DNA of 64,000 nt from NCBI GenBank assembly GCA_022843955.1, contig JALHMQ010000012.1:21522-85521 (forward strand), in the 5' to 3' direction. The DNA is from Burkholderiaceae bacterium (GTDB taxonomy: Bacteria > Pseudomonadota > Gammaproteobacteria > Burkholderiales > Burkholderiaceae_F). Made by a program: the position numbers and the translations under genes. This document shows, one piece after another, positions 19,487 through 27,401 of this stretch (position 1 is its first letter; each line of letters starts with the position of its first letter). A model generated the notes under the pieces. The model did not search any database. It saw only the letters and a list, made by a program, of their open reading frames with translations, and was not told where the DNA came from.

Positions 19487-20434
19487 TCAGTCCGGGACCT
19501 TGCCCGGCTGTGGCGTCGCCCCTGCGGACGCGCCTTTCTTCGACAGCACGAATACCCCGGCCAGGACCAGCACGGTGCCGGCAACTTGCCAGCCCGTGAT
19601 GGCCTCGCCGAGAAAGATGTAGCCCAACGCGATGGTTGCCACCGGGCCGACCGTGCCCATCAACGCGGCGTTGCCGGCGCCGATGCGCGCCACCGCCATC
19701 ATCGTCGCAAACACCGGCAGCACGGTACAGAACACCGCGTTGAACAGCGACAGCCACAGCACCGGTGCGCCGGCTGCCAGGTTGGCCAACGGCCGCATCA
19801 GCAAGAAATGCAGGAACACGCCGGCCGAGGCGGCGCACATCGCATAGGCGGTCAGGCGGATCGCGCCGACCCGCGCCACCAGTTCGCCCGACAACACCAG
19901 GTAGCACGCGTAGCAAAAGGCGCTGCCGAACACCAGCAGCGCACCGAGCGCCACGTCATCGCCTTCCAGCTTCACGTCATGCCAGAACACCAGCAGGATG
20001 CCCGCGTACGACAGGCCCAGCGCCAGCATGTCCAGCCGCACGATGCGGCGCCCCAGGAACAGCGCACTCATCAGCAGCACCAGGGTCGGGTTCAGGTACA
20101 GGATCAGCCGCTCAAGCGCGGCGGTGATGTACTGCAGGCCGAGGAAGTCGAGGTAGCTGGCGGCGTAGTAGCCGAGCAGGCCGATCACCGACAGGCGCAC
20201 ATGATCACGCCCGGACAGCGGTGCGGCGCCGCGCGACGTCCACCACAGTGCCAGCGCGAAAAACGGCAGGGCGAACGCCATGCGCAGCGCGATCAGCGTC
20301 TCGGCATCCACGCCGTGGCGATACGCCAGCTTGACGACGATGGCCTTGGCAGAGAACAGCACGCTGCCGAGCACGGCGAGCAGCAGTCCGGAGGTGAAGC
20401 GCGAGCCGGCGGCAGATGGAGCGGATAAAGGCAC
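19487..20434 (-). CDS. EamA/DMT family transporter
   Basis: A 315-residue membrane protein with ten predicted helices arranged as two EamA repeats (about residues 14-150 and 160-300). The N-terminal repeat holds LRMAFALPFFALALW near residue 48 and the second ends GYIFLGEAITGWQVAGTVLVLAG near residue 275, both usual in drug/metabolite exporters. The substrate is unknown. It is probably co-transcribed with the downstream quinone reductase, 20 bases away. Confidence 0.88.
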   Translation of the reverse strand: MPLSAPSAAGSRFTSGLLLAVLGSVLFSAKAIVVKLAYRHGVDAETLIALRMAFALPFFALALWWTSRGAAPLSGRDHVRLSVIGLLGYYAASYLDFLGLQYITAALERLILYLNPTLVLLMSALFLGRRIVRLDMLALGLSYAGILLVFWHDVKLEGDDVALGALLVFGSAFCYACYLVLSGELVARVGAIRLTAYAMCAASAGVFLHFLLMRPLANLAAGAPVLWLSLFNAVFCTVLPVFATMMAVARIGAGNAALMGTVGPVATIALGYIFLGEAITGWQVAGTVLVLAGVFVLSKKGASAGATPQPGKVPD

Positions 20435-20710
20435 GCGGCGATTCTACGGAGATGATCGCCACCATCGGCCACGCGGCGCGTCCGCGCCGGCGCGCCGTGC
20501 CACCGTCCAGCGCGAGCGCCGATGCGATCGATCACCCGGCTGGCTGATTCCACTCAACACCGGCTGGACCCGCCGACCCACGCACCGCGACGCCCGACGG
20601 GCCCGCCCTGTCGGGCCGCGGGGCCGGTTCGCGCGGACCTCAGGTTGGCCGACAGACATGGATCACCGGCTGCGGTAACTTCGTGCCCTCGTCCCGATCC
20701 GGCCAACACG

Positions 20711-21049
20711 ATGTTCGTTCCGACCCCCACCCAGGCCTGGCTGCTGCTGTTTGTCGCCGGACTGCTGGAGATCGGCTGGGCGGTCGGGCTCAAGTACACC
20801 GACGGCTTCAACCGCCCGCTGCCGTCGCTGATCGTGGTCGCCACCGCGCTGCTGTCGTTCTGGCTGCTGGGCCTGGCGATCAAGGTGCTGCCGGTTGGCA
20901 CCGCCTACGCCGTGTGGGTCGGCATCGGTGCGGTCGGCGCGGCGGTGCTCGGCATGCTGCTGTTCCGCGAGCCGGCCACCGCGGCACGCATCGCCTGCAT
21001 CGTGCTGATCGTTGCCGGCGTGCTGGGCCTCAAGTTGCTCAGTGACTGA
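20711..21049 (+). CDS. SMR family exporter (SugE/Gdx-like)
   Basis: A 112-residue four-helix small multidrug resistance protein. The stretch LLEIGWAVGLKYTDGF near residues 15-30 carries the membrane Glu and the GWAVGLKY pattern typical of SugE/Gdx guanidinium exporters rather than EmrE. ATG 20711 begins right before the first helix; the frame is open further upstream but not convincingly coding. I looked for a guanidine riboswitch in the 276 bases upstream and did not see one. Quaternary ammonium export is the alternative. Confidence 0.88.
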   Translation: MFVPTPTQAWLLLFVAGLLEIGWAVGLKYTDGFNRPLPSLIVVATALLSFWLLGLAIKVLPVGTAYAVWVGIGAVGAAVLGMLLFREPATAARIACIVLIVAGVLGLKLLSD

Positions 21050-21071
21050 ACCGCGGCAGCGCGCCGCGCGC

Positions 21072-21593
21072 TCAGTGCCGGGTCGCGCTGCCGCTGCCGT
21101 GACCACCACTGCCGACGCGAAAGAAGTCGGGCACCTGCGCCCGGTCGGCATCGCCGAGCATCTCTTCGGTCGCCGGCTCCACTCCCAGCACCTCGACATC
21201 CACGCGCAGCGCCAGTCCAGCAAGCGGGTGGTTGCCGTCGAGCACAACCACCTCGTCGGTCAGGTCGATCACCGTGTAGATGCGGCCATCGGCCGGCTGG
21301 CCCGGCACGCCTTCGACCTTCATGCCGAGATCGACGTCCTGGCCGAGCAGCTTGAGCGGCACCACGTGCAGCAGGCTGGCATCGTCGTCACCGAAGGCGT
21401 CGTCCGGCTGCAGGTACACGCTGGTGGCGTAACCACTTTCCTGGCCGTCGAGGGCGGCCTCGACGCGCGGAAAGATGTCATCGGCACCATGCAGGTAGAC
21501 CAGCGGGCGCTCGCCGCTTTCGTCCAGCAGTTCACCCTGCGCATCGAACAGGCGCACCTTGAGGCTGACCAGGCAGCCGGCGGAAATCTTCAT
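21072..21593 (-). CDS. FKBP-type peptidyl-prolyl isomerase (SlyD-like)
   Basis: A 173-residue cytoplasmic FKBP-type prolyl isomerase/chaperone. It starts MKISAGCLVSLKVRLFD, has the LVYLHGADDIFPRVEAAL stretch of SlyD near residue 31 and the inserted chaperone-like domain in the middle, then NHPLAGLALRVDVEVLGV near residue 120. The long His/Cys metal tail of E. coli SlyD is missing; only a short Gly/His end is present. It is convergent with the SMR gene (22 bases) and divergent from roxA (55 bases). Confidence 0.88.
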   Translation of the reverse strand: MKISAGCLVSLKVRLFDAQGELLDESGERPLVYLHGADDIFPRVEAALDGQESGYATSVYLQPDDAFGDDDASLLHVVPLKLLGQDVDLGMKVEGVPGQPADGRIYTVIDLTDEVVVLDGNHPLAGLALRVDVEVLGVEPATEEMLGDADRAQVPDFFRVGSGGHGSGSATRH

Positions 21594-21648
21594 CGAAGCC
21601 ACATCACATCCTGCGGTCTCATCGCGACGGTGAATTATTCTCGCACCG

Positions 21649-22797
21649 ATGATCACTCCTCCCCTGACCACACTGAGCGACATGCCGGTCGCGCAGTTCA
21701 TGCGCCATACCTGGCAGCGCCACCCGCGGCTGATCCGCCGGGCACTCCCCGGACTCGCTGCGCCCGTGAGCCCGGCACAGCTGTTCGCGCTGGCCGCCCG
21801 TGACGATGTCGAATCGCGCCTGGTGACCGCGTTCGGGGGAACGTGGAAGCTGCGCCATGGGCCGCTGGCGGCAAGCGCCCTGCCTGCCCGCACGCGCGGG
21901 CGCTGGTCGCTGCTGGTGCAGGGGGTGGATCTGTACCTGCCGGCGGCGGCGCAGTTGCGCGAGCAGTTCCGCTTCGTTGCCGACGCGCGGCTTGACGACG
22001 TGATGGTGAGCTACGCGAGCGACGGCGGCGGCGTCGGTCCGCACGTCGATTCCTACGACGTGTTCCTGCTGCAGGCGCACGGGCGGCGGCGTTGGCGCAT
22101 CGGCCGCCAGCGCGACCTAGCCTTGGTGCCGGGCCTGCCGCTGAAGATCCTGGCCGACTTTCGCCCGACGCAGGAGTGGGTGCTCGAACCCGGCGACCTG
22201 CTCTACCTGCCGCCCGGCGTGGCGCATGACGGCGTCGCCGTCGGCCCGGACTGCGTCACCTGCTCGATCGGCTTTCGCGCTCCCCGCTATCGCGATCTGG
22301 CCGACCCCTGGCTGGATGCGCTGGCCGAGACCGCCTACGACCTGCCCGCGCTGCGCGCGCGGCTCGCAGATGCGGCGGATCGTCCGGCGCGCCAGCCGGC
22401 CCGCCTACCGGCGCAGATGATCGACCGCACGCACGCCAGGCTGGCGACGCTGCGGCCCACGCGCGCGCACGCCGAGCAGGCGCTGCTGGCGGTGCTGAGC
22501 GAGCCCAAGCAGGTGGTGAGCTTTGCGCCGCCGGCGCCGCCGCTGGCGGCTGCGCAGTTCGCCCGCCGCATGGCGAAACGCGGCGTGCAGCTCGACCTGT
22601 GCACGCGCCTCATGCACACCACCGGCCGCCTCGGCATCAACGGTGAAGTGGCGCCGCTGCCGGCCGCCGAACGCGCAGCGGTGACCCGGCTCGCCCACCA
22701 GCGCGCACTCACGCCCGCCCAATGCACGAGTCTGCCGCCGGCGGTCTGCGAGCGCCTCTACCGGTGGTATGTTGACGGTTGGCTGCACTTGGGCTGA
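21649..22797 (+). CDS. roxA: ribosomal oxygenase, cupin-4/JmjC family (RoxA/YcfD-like)
   Basis: A 382-residue 2-oxoglutarate/Fe(II) oxygenase like E. coli YcfD, which hydroxylates an arginine of ribosomal protein L16. The iron site is visible as H132-x-D134 in GPHVDSYD and distal H193 in PPGVAHDG. The C-terminal winged-helix-type region with SEPKQVVSF near residue 285 also matches the family. The start at 21649 agrees with the family N-terminus (PVAQFMRHTWQRHPRLIRRA). L16 as substrate is inferred by family. Confidence 0.9.
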   Translation: MITPPLTTLSDMPVAQFMRHTWQRHPRLIRRALPGLAAPVSPAQLFALAARDDVESRLVTAFGGTWKLRHGPLAASALPARTRGRWSLLVQGVDLYLPAAAQLREQFRFVADARLDDVMVSYASDGGGVGPHVDSYDVFLLQAHGRRRWRIGRQRDLALVPGLPLKILADFRPTQEWVLEPGDLLYLPPGVAHDGVAVGPDCVTCSIGFRAPRYRDLADPWLDALAETAYDLPALRARLADAADRPARQPARLPAQMIDRTHARLATLRPTRAHAEQALLAVLSEPKQVVSFAPPAPPLAAAQFARRMAKRGVQLDLCTRLMHTTGRLGINGEVAPLPAAERAAVTRLAHQRALTPAQCTSLPPAVCERLYRWYVDGWLHLG

Positions 22798-22832
22798 AGC
22801 CCGCCCGGACCGCCACCGCGACGCACCGCGCC

Positions 22833-23321
22833 ATGAACGATTCCCCCCAACGCCAGCTCATCACCTCGCGCGCCGAGTTGGCCAACGCACTGCCGGGCCT
22901 GCTCTCGCTGGCTCGTCACAGTGTGCGTTGCTGTGCGCACGACGGGGCGGTGTTCAACCTCGGCGCGCTGGCGGTGGTCGACCTGCTCGGTCAACTGGTC
23001 CTGGCTCACCGCGAACTCGCCGTGCGGGTGCTGGTCGATGACCCGCAGTGGATCGAGACCGCCGCCCCGCGCTTCAAGGCGCTGCAGCGGCGGCTCGTGC
23101 ATGCGGTGCAGGTGCGGACGGCGAACCCACAGGACCCGGTCGGGGCCGACATGCAGTTGCTGATCGACAACCGGCATGGCCTGTTGCTGCGATCCACCGT
23201 GCTGACCAGCGGCGAACTGTGGCTCGCCAGCCCGCATCGGGTCCAGCCGCTGGCCACCGACTTCGATCGCCGCTGGGCCGCCGCCGCCCACGACCTGCCC
23301 GTGGCGCCGCTCGGCCTCTAG
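22833..23321 (+). CDS. conserved hypothetical protein (DUF7931-like)
   Basis: A 162-residue soluble protein of unknown function, conserved in beta- and gammaproteobacteria next to roxA-like genes as far as I recall. Visible features are SARELANAL-type start, LARHSVRCCAHDGAVFNLGALAVVDLL near residue 27 (in pieces, SVRCCAHDGAV and LGALAVVDLL) and ADMQLLIDNRHGLLLR near residue 105. The general pattern resembles a phospholipase-D-like fold without clear catalytic HKD. It starts 35 bases after roxA and may share its transcript. Confidence 0.7.
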   Translation: MNDSPQRQLITSRAELANALPGLLSLARHSVRCCAHDGAVFNLGALAVVDLLGQLVLAHRELAVRVLVDDPQWIETAAPRFKALQRRLVHAVQVRTANPQDPVGADMQLLIDNRHGLLLRSTVLTSGELWLASPHRVQPLATDFDRRWAAAAHDLPVAPLGL

Positions 23322-23519
23322 CGGCGCCGATCACCTGCTTGCGCCAGCCGGGCAAACGCGATTGCGTACGCGGACGACTACACTCGCGGGTTGGCGGGTG
23401 GTTCAGCGAGTCGAGCGGTCACGGTTCCTTCGTGACCGATTCGACACCCTGCACCGTCTGCCGGAAGAACATTAGGTCTTCCCGTCAACTCCAACTCAAC
23501 CCCCCGAAAGGCCAGTTCC

Positions 23520-23756
23520 ATGAAGAAGTCTCTGCTGCTCGCTTCCATCGCCGTCGTTGCCCTGGCGGCTTGCGGCAAACCGGCGCCTGCCCCGGCCCCG
23601 GCACCTGCCCCCGCGCCCGCCGCGCCCGCTCCCGCCCCTGCTCCGACGCCGGAACCGGCTCCGGCCCCCGCGCCTGAAGCCAAGAAGGACGAAGCCGCAC
23701 CTGCCGCTGCGCCTGCCGCCGCGCCGGAAGCCAAGAAAGAAGAAGCCAAGAAGTAA
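23520..23756 (+). CDS. small Pro/Ala-rich lipoprotein
   Basis: A 78-residue lipoprotein: basic start, hydrophobic stretch and lipobox LAAC with Cys at about residue 19. A proline/alanine-rich (AP)n stretch follows (about 22-55), then a Lys/Glu/Ala tail (EAKKDE, EAKKEEAKK). Such extended Ala-Pro segments can span periplasmic distance and resist folding. Good AAAGG-type ribosome site upstream and a strong terminator downstream support a real, monocistronic, probably well expressed gene. Function unknown. Confidence 0.85.
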   Translation: MKKSLLLASIAVVALAACGKPAPAPAPAPAPAPAAPAPAPAPTPEPAPAPAPEAKKDEAAPAAAPAAAPEAKKEEAKK

Positions 23757-23775
23757 TCGGTTTCTGCCAGTCGAC

Positions 23776-23803
23776 AAAGGCCGGCACCGCGTGCCGGCCT
23801 TTT
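23776..23803 (+). terminator. rho-independent terminator after the small lipoprotein
   Basis: A perfect 12-bp stem (23776-23787 with 23791-23802), a 3-base loop and a T-rich 3' side lie 20 bases after the lipoprotein stop. The arm begins with A and ends with T, so it can work in both directions. Confidence 0.85.
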
Positions 23804-23980
23804 CGTTTCTTCCGGCCTTTGCGTAGCGCGCCGGCGCCAGGCGATCACGCGAGCTGTGCTGCTATGGTCGGTGCCTCGACTGGGTGTCGCCCGTCGCCAA
23901 GGCCGGTGCGCGGCGACCGCTAACCGATCCGACATCCCACCCGACATCCGCTGTCCCATCCTTGTCACGATCGACCCTCA

Positions 23981-24670
23981 TTGAACGAAGCCCGCTACCG
24001 CCAATTCGTGCTCGCCGAGTACGACGCCGAGTCGCCCGAACAGCGACGCCGCAACCCGCAGGAAGCGCTGCTGCGCTTCTACGGTCGGCAGGACGCGGTC
24101 ATCGACAAGTCGATCCGGGCTGCGAAGCAGAAGGTGGCGTGTCGCAGTGGCTGCTCGACCTGCTGCAACTACCGGGTGGAAGCGCGCGCGGTCGAAGTGC
24201 TGGCGGTGCGCGACTATGTGACTGCCAATTTTTCGCCGTCGCAGCAGGCCGCGATGGTCGATCTGGCGGCGCGCAATGTCGCAGAGGCGGCGAACTGGTC
24301 GCATGTCGAGCACCATGCCCGCAACCAGCGCTGCCCACTGCTGATCGATGACGCTTGCTCGGTCTATCCGGTGCGGCCGGCCAATTGCCGCAGCTTTCAT
24401 TCGACCGATGTACAGGTCTGCATCGAGTCGCGCCAGCGGCCCGAGGACTTGACGATCCGCGTGCCGTACATCGAGGAGGTTTTCGAAGCGGCCACCGGGA
24501 CCGTGGCTGGCTTCGTTCAGGCCTCGCAGCAGGCGCGCATGGACGGCACGCTCTACGACCTGGACTCCGCGTTTCTCGAAGCGATGCGCGATGCGACCGC
24601 GGCCGACCGGTTGTTCAGCGGCGCGCCCGTGTTCCGTGCGGCCAAGGTGATCGGCACGCCGCCGGATTGA
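23981..24670 (+). CDS. YkgJ family cysteine-cluster protein
   Basis: A 229-residue soluble protein with the YkgJ-type cysteine cluster, presumed to bind zinc or an iron-sulfur cluster. Cysteines lie in CRSGCSTCC near residues 54-62 and in CPLLIDDACSVYPVRPANCRSF near residues 117-138; pieces CPLLIDDACSVY and RPANCRSF. The start used is TTG 23981, for lack of a better one in the conserved part, with a weak ribosome site. Biochemical role unknown. Confidence 0.82.
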   Translation: MNEARYRQFVLAEYDAESPEQRRRNPQEALLRFYGRQDAVIDKSIRAAKQKVACRSGCSTCCNYRVEARAVEVLAVRDYVTANFSPSQQAAMVDLAARNVAEAANWSHVEHHARNQRCPLLIDDACSVYPVRPANCRSFHSTDVQVCIESRQRPEDLTIRVPYIEEVFEAATGTVAGFVQASQQARMDGTLYDLDSAFLEAMRDATAADRLFSGAPVFRAAKVIGTPPD

Positions 24671-24727
24671 GCCGGACGCCGCCTCCCGCCCGAAGTTGCG
24701 GCAACCCGTGCCGGCGCCCGGCGGCTT

Positions 24728-25114
24728 TCAGGCCTTGCGCGAGCGAGTCGCCTTGCCTGCGCCCTTGGCGGCAGCAGCGCTTGCCTGCTTGGCGGCGGAT
24801 TTGGCTGGCGCCTTGGCGGTCTTGCTCTTGGCGGGCGCGGCGGCCAACAGCTTGTCCAGATGACGCTCGATGTGCTGTTCGAACTTCGCCTTGAACGGCC
24901 GCAGCAGGAAGCCCAGCTTGACGTCGAGCGCGATCTCTTGGGTGCTCACCGCCATGTGGCCCTCGACGCCGCTGCGATGAAAGTGCAGCGTATTTCCTTC
25001 CCATTCGCTGCGCAGGTCGTACTCCTCGGCCAGGTCATCGGCCGTCTTCTGCGCGATCGCCTTGGCCTGGGCCAGCGGCAGGCGGTGGGTGCGGACGTAC
25101 TTGATGTCGGACAT
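24728..25114 (-). CDS. polyhydroxyalkanoic acid system family protein
   Basis: A 128-residue protein of the PHA granule-associated family: an N-terminal domain of about 90 residues with HRLPLAQAKAIAQKTADDLAEEY near residue 10 (in pieces, HRLPLAQAKAIAQ, DDLAEEY) and a C-terminal Lys/Ala-rich tail (KTAKAPAKSAAKQ...) resembling histone-like or PhaF-type tails. This suggests binding to PHA granules and possibly to DNA. An intracellular PHA depolymerase is encoded at 43.5 kb, consistent with PHA storage. Confidence 0.82.
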   Translation of the reverse strand: MSDIKYVRTHRLPLAQAKAIAQKTADDLAEEYDLRSEWEGNTLHFHRSGVEGHMAVSTQEIALDVKLGFLLRPFKAKFEQHIERHLDKLLAAAPAKSKTAKAPAKSAAKQASAAAAKGAGKATRSRKA

Positions 25115-25153
25115 CGGTGTGCTCCGTGTTCTTCTTGGCTGCCGCGCCGCTAG

Positions 25154-26161
25154 CTAGCGAGGGGTGACGCGGGCGGCGCGGGCGGCAGTCTCCCATACCG
25201 GCGGGTTCAGCAGCGCTGCCGGACGCCGCCCCGCAAGCACGCTGTCCATGTTGTCGATCGCCAGCCGCGCCATCGCGTTGCGGGTGGCGCGCGTGCTCGA
25301 GGCGATGTGCGGCGTGAGAACGACGTTCTCCAGGTCGAGGAAGCCCGGATTGAGCTGCGGCTCGTTCTCGAACACGTCGAGCCCCGCTGCCGCCAGGCGG
25401 CCGCTGCGCAACGCGTCGATCAGTGCCGCATCGTCGACCACGCCGCCGCGGGCGATGTTGACCAGCACGGCGCCCGGCTTCATTAGCGCCAGCTGCGGCG
25501 CCCCGATCAGGTGATGCGTCGAGGGCGAGTACGGCACCACCAGGATCACGTGGTCAGCGGTGCGCAGCACGCCCTCGGCGTCCATCCACAATGCGCCGTT
25601 TTCCTGCGCCGCCGGCAGGCGGGTGCGGTTGTGATAGACGACCCGCATGTCGAAGCCAAGCCCGCGACGCGCAATCGCGCGGCCGATGCGCCCCATGCCG
25701 ATGATGCCGAGCGTGGTGCCATGCAGCTCGGCGCCCATCAGCATCTCGAACTCCCAGCGCTTCCAGCGGCCGGCACGCAGGAAGCGCTCGGACTCGCCCA
25801 CGCGCCGCGCGGCGGCCAGCAGCAGCGCCCAGGCGTGGTCGGCGGTGGCTTCGTTGAGCACGTCGGGCGTGTTGGTGGCGGCCACGCCGGCGGCGGTGCA
25901 GGCATCGACGTCGATGTTGTTGTAGCCGACCGCGATGTTGCTGACCACCTGCAGGCGCGGGCAGCCGGCCAGCAGGGCAGCATCGATGCGCTCGCGTCCG
26001 GAGATCAACGCGCCGTCGGCGTCCGCCAGCATGCGGGTGAGTTGCTCGGGCGTCAGGTCGGCGTCGCTCTGGTTGTCGACCACCTCGTAGCGCTGCTTGA
26101 GCGCATCGATCAGCGCCGGGAAGACGCGCCGCGCCACCACCACCCTGCGGGTGCTGCTCAT
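25154..26161 (-). CDS. D-2-hydroxyacid dehydrogenase (glyoxylate/hydroxypyruvate reductase-like)
   Basis: A 335-residue NAD(P)-dependent D-isomer 2-hydroxyacid dehydrogenase. It has the nucleotide-binding GMGRIGRAIARR near residue 155 and the signature VNIARGGVVDDAALIDAL near residue 235 with catalytic Arg. The Glu (FENEP) and His (LTPHIAS) of the catalytic set also lie in the C-terminal third. It is most like GhrB / glycerate dehydrogenases. The ATG overlaps the stop of mrpG (ATGA), so it is the last cistron of the Mrp antiporter operon, an unusual partner. Confidence 0.92.
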   Translation of the reverse strand: MSSTRRVVVARRVFPALIDALKQRYEVVDNQSDADLTPEQLTRMLADADGALISGRERIDAALLAGCPRLQVVSNIAVGYNNIDVDACTAAGVAATNTPDVLNEATADHAWALLLAAARRVGESERFLRAGRWKRWEFEMLMGAELHGTTLGIIGMGRIGRAIARRGLGFDMRVVYHNRTRLPAAQENGALWMDAEGVLRTADHVILVVPYSPSTHHLIGAPQLALMKPGAVLVNIARGGVVDDAALIDALRSGRLAAAGLDVFENEPQLNPGFLDLENVVLTPHIASSTRATRNAMARLAIDNMDSVLAGRRPAALLNPPVWETAARAARVTPR

Positions 26162-26538
26162 GACTGCTCCGGCCGCTCCACATTGGACGCAGCGCCGGGC
26201 GGTGGCGGTCGCAGCGCGGGATCGAGCTTCATCGCCGCCTGTACCAGCAAGTGCGCCGACACCGGCGCGGTGATGAACAGGAACAGCGTGATCAGGAACT
26301 CGTGCAGGCTCAACGACCCTTCCCGCAAGCTGAAGTACAGCGCCGATGCGATCAGCACGCAACCGACGCCCAGCGTGGTGGCCTTGGCGGGGCCGTGCAG
26401 TCGCTTGAGGAAGTCCGACAGCTTGGCCAGGCCCCAGGAGCCCACCAGCGCGAACGCGGTGCCGATCACCAGCAGCGCCGCCAGGAGGAAGTCCAGCCAC
26501 AGCGGGAGTTCAGCAAGATGCGACAGGTTCATTGGCAA
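26158..26538 (-). CDS. mrpG: Na+/H+ antiporter subunit MrpG/MnhG
   Basis: A 126-residue three-helix subunit of the Mrp (Mnh/Sha/Pha) multi-subunit cation/proton antiporter. GSWGLAKLSDFLKRLHGPAKATTLGVGCVL near residue 33 (pieces: LSDFLKRLHGPAKATTLG) is the MrpG hallmark. It follows mrpF with a 1-base gap and overlaps the next dehydrogenase gene. Confidence 0.95.
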   Translation of the reverse strand: MPMNLSHLAELPLWLDFLLAALLVIGTAFALVGSWGLAKLSDFLKRLHGPAKATTLGVGCVLIASALYFSLREGSLSLHEFLITLFLFITAPVSAHLLVQAAMKLDPALRPPPPGAASNVERPEQS

Positions 26539-26539
26539 C

Positions 26540-26812
26540 TCACTCGGCGATGTCGCCGCGCAGAATGAACTTCGACAGCACCACCGTGCCGACGAAACCC
26601 AGCATGCTGATCAGCAACGCCGCCTCGAAGTAATGCGGGGTGCCGAAAAAAATGCCGACCAGGATCAGCAAGGCGCACACGTTGATGTAGAGCGTGTCCA
26701 GTGCCAGGATGCGGTCGGCCAGGCTCGGACCGATCATCAGGCGATAGCCCGCCAGCAACAGCGCCAGTGCGAAGGCACCGATGGTCCAGGGCAGGATGAT
26801 GGACGTGATCAC
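26540..26812 (-). CDS. mrpF: Na+/H+ antiporter subunit MrpF/MnhF
   Basis: A 90-residue three-helix subunit of the Mrp antiporter. The stretch RLMIGPSLADRILALDTL near residue 24 is the MrpF signature, and hydrophobic segments lie at about 5-23, 37-55 and 60-80. It is 28 bases downstream of mrpE in the same orientation. Confidence 0.95.
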   Translation of the reverse strand: MITSIILPWTIGAFALALLLAGYRLMIGPSLADRILALDTLYINVCALLILVGIFFGTPHYFEAALLISMLGFVGTVVLSKFILRGDIAE

Positions 26813-26840
26813 CGCTCGCCTCCATGCGCGTTGCGTGTCG

Positions 26841-27401
26841 TCATTCGAAGATCTCCATCAGCGGCTGTTCGTAACGTGCCTTGATGTCTGCCACCAGCGC
26901 CGCCTCGTCCGTGACGTTGAAGCAATGCACCAGCAGGAAACGCCGGTCCGCAGTGAGTTCGGCAGACAGCGTGCCGGGCGTGAGCGTGATCACGCCGGCA
27001 AGCGAGACGATGCCATAGGGGTCGCGGATCGACAGCGGCACCCAGACGAAGTGCGGCGAGATCGAACTCTCCGGCCCGAGGATGCGCCGTGCCACCTCGA
27101 CGTTGGACTTGACGATGTCCCACAGCACCACGCCGAAGAACCGGAGGATCTTCAGCGGGTGCTTCATGCGTGACTTCTCCGGCCGCAGCCGCTCGCTGAA
27201 CCAGGGCACCGCCAGCGCCAGCAGTGCAGCCAGCGCAATGTGCCCCAGGGATACCGACTGATTGAGCAGCAGCCACACGCCGAACAGCGTGAGCGACATC
27301 ACGGGTGCAGGCAACCAGCGGAAGGCAGGCGTCAGCAGCGGCGCAGTTGCTTCCCCGCGCTGGTCAAGGCCGGCGGCCGGCAGCTTGGTGGGAGCACTCA
27401 C
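26841..27401 (-). CDS. mrpE: Na+/H+ antiporter subunit MrpE/MnhE
   Basis: A subunit of the Mrp antiporter with two N-terminal membrane helices and a soluble C-terminal domain. I prefer GTG 27401, which overlaps the mrpD stop by 4 bases and gives 186 residues; ATG 27431 is an alternative with a 34-base overlap. Signatures are VWLLLNQSVSLGHIALAALLALAVP near residue 42 (pieces: VWLLLNQSVSLGHI) and ITLTPGTLSAEL near residue 140. Confidence 0.9.
   Translation of the reverse strand: MSAPTKLPAAGLDQRGEATAPLLTPAFRWLPAPVMSLTLFGVWLLLNQSVSLGHIALAALLALAVPWFSERLRPEKSRMKHPLKILRFFGVVLWDIVKSNVEVARRILGPESSISPHFVWVPLSIRDPYGIVSLAGVITLTPGTLSAELTADRRFLLVHCFNVTDEAALVADIKARYEQPLMEIFE

Noticed and set aside
20435..20710. 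guanidine riboswitch upstream of the SMR exporter
   Set aside because: Neither the ykkC core nor paired ACGR-loop hairpins are visible; only GC-rich stems.
23580..23700. tandem DNA repeat in the small lipoprotein gene
   Set aside because: The pattern follows from an Ala-Pro-rich coding sequence with mixed codons and is not an exact tandem repeat.
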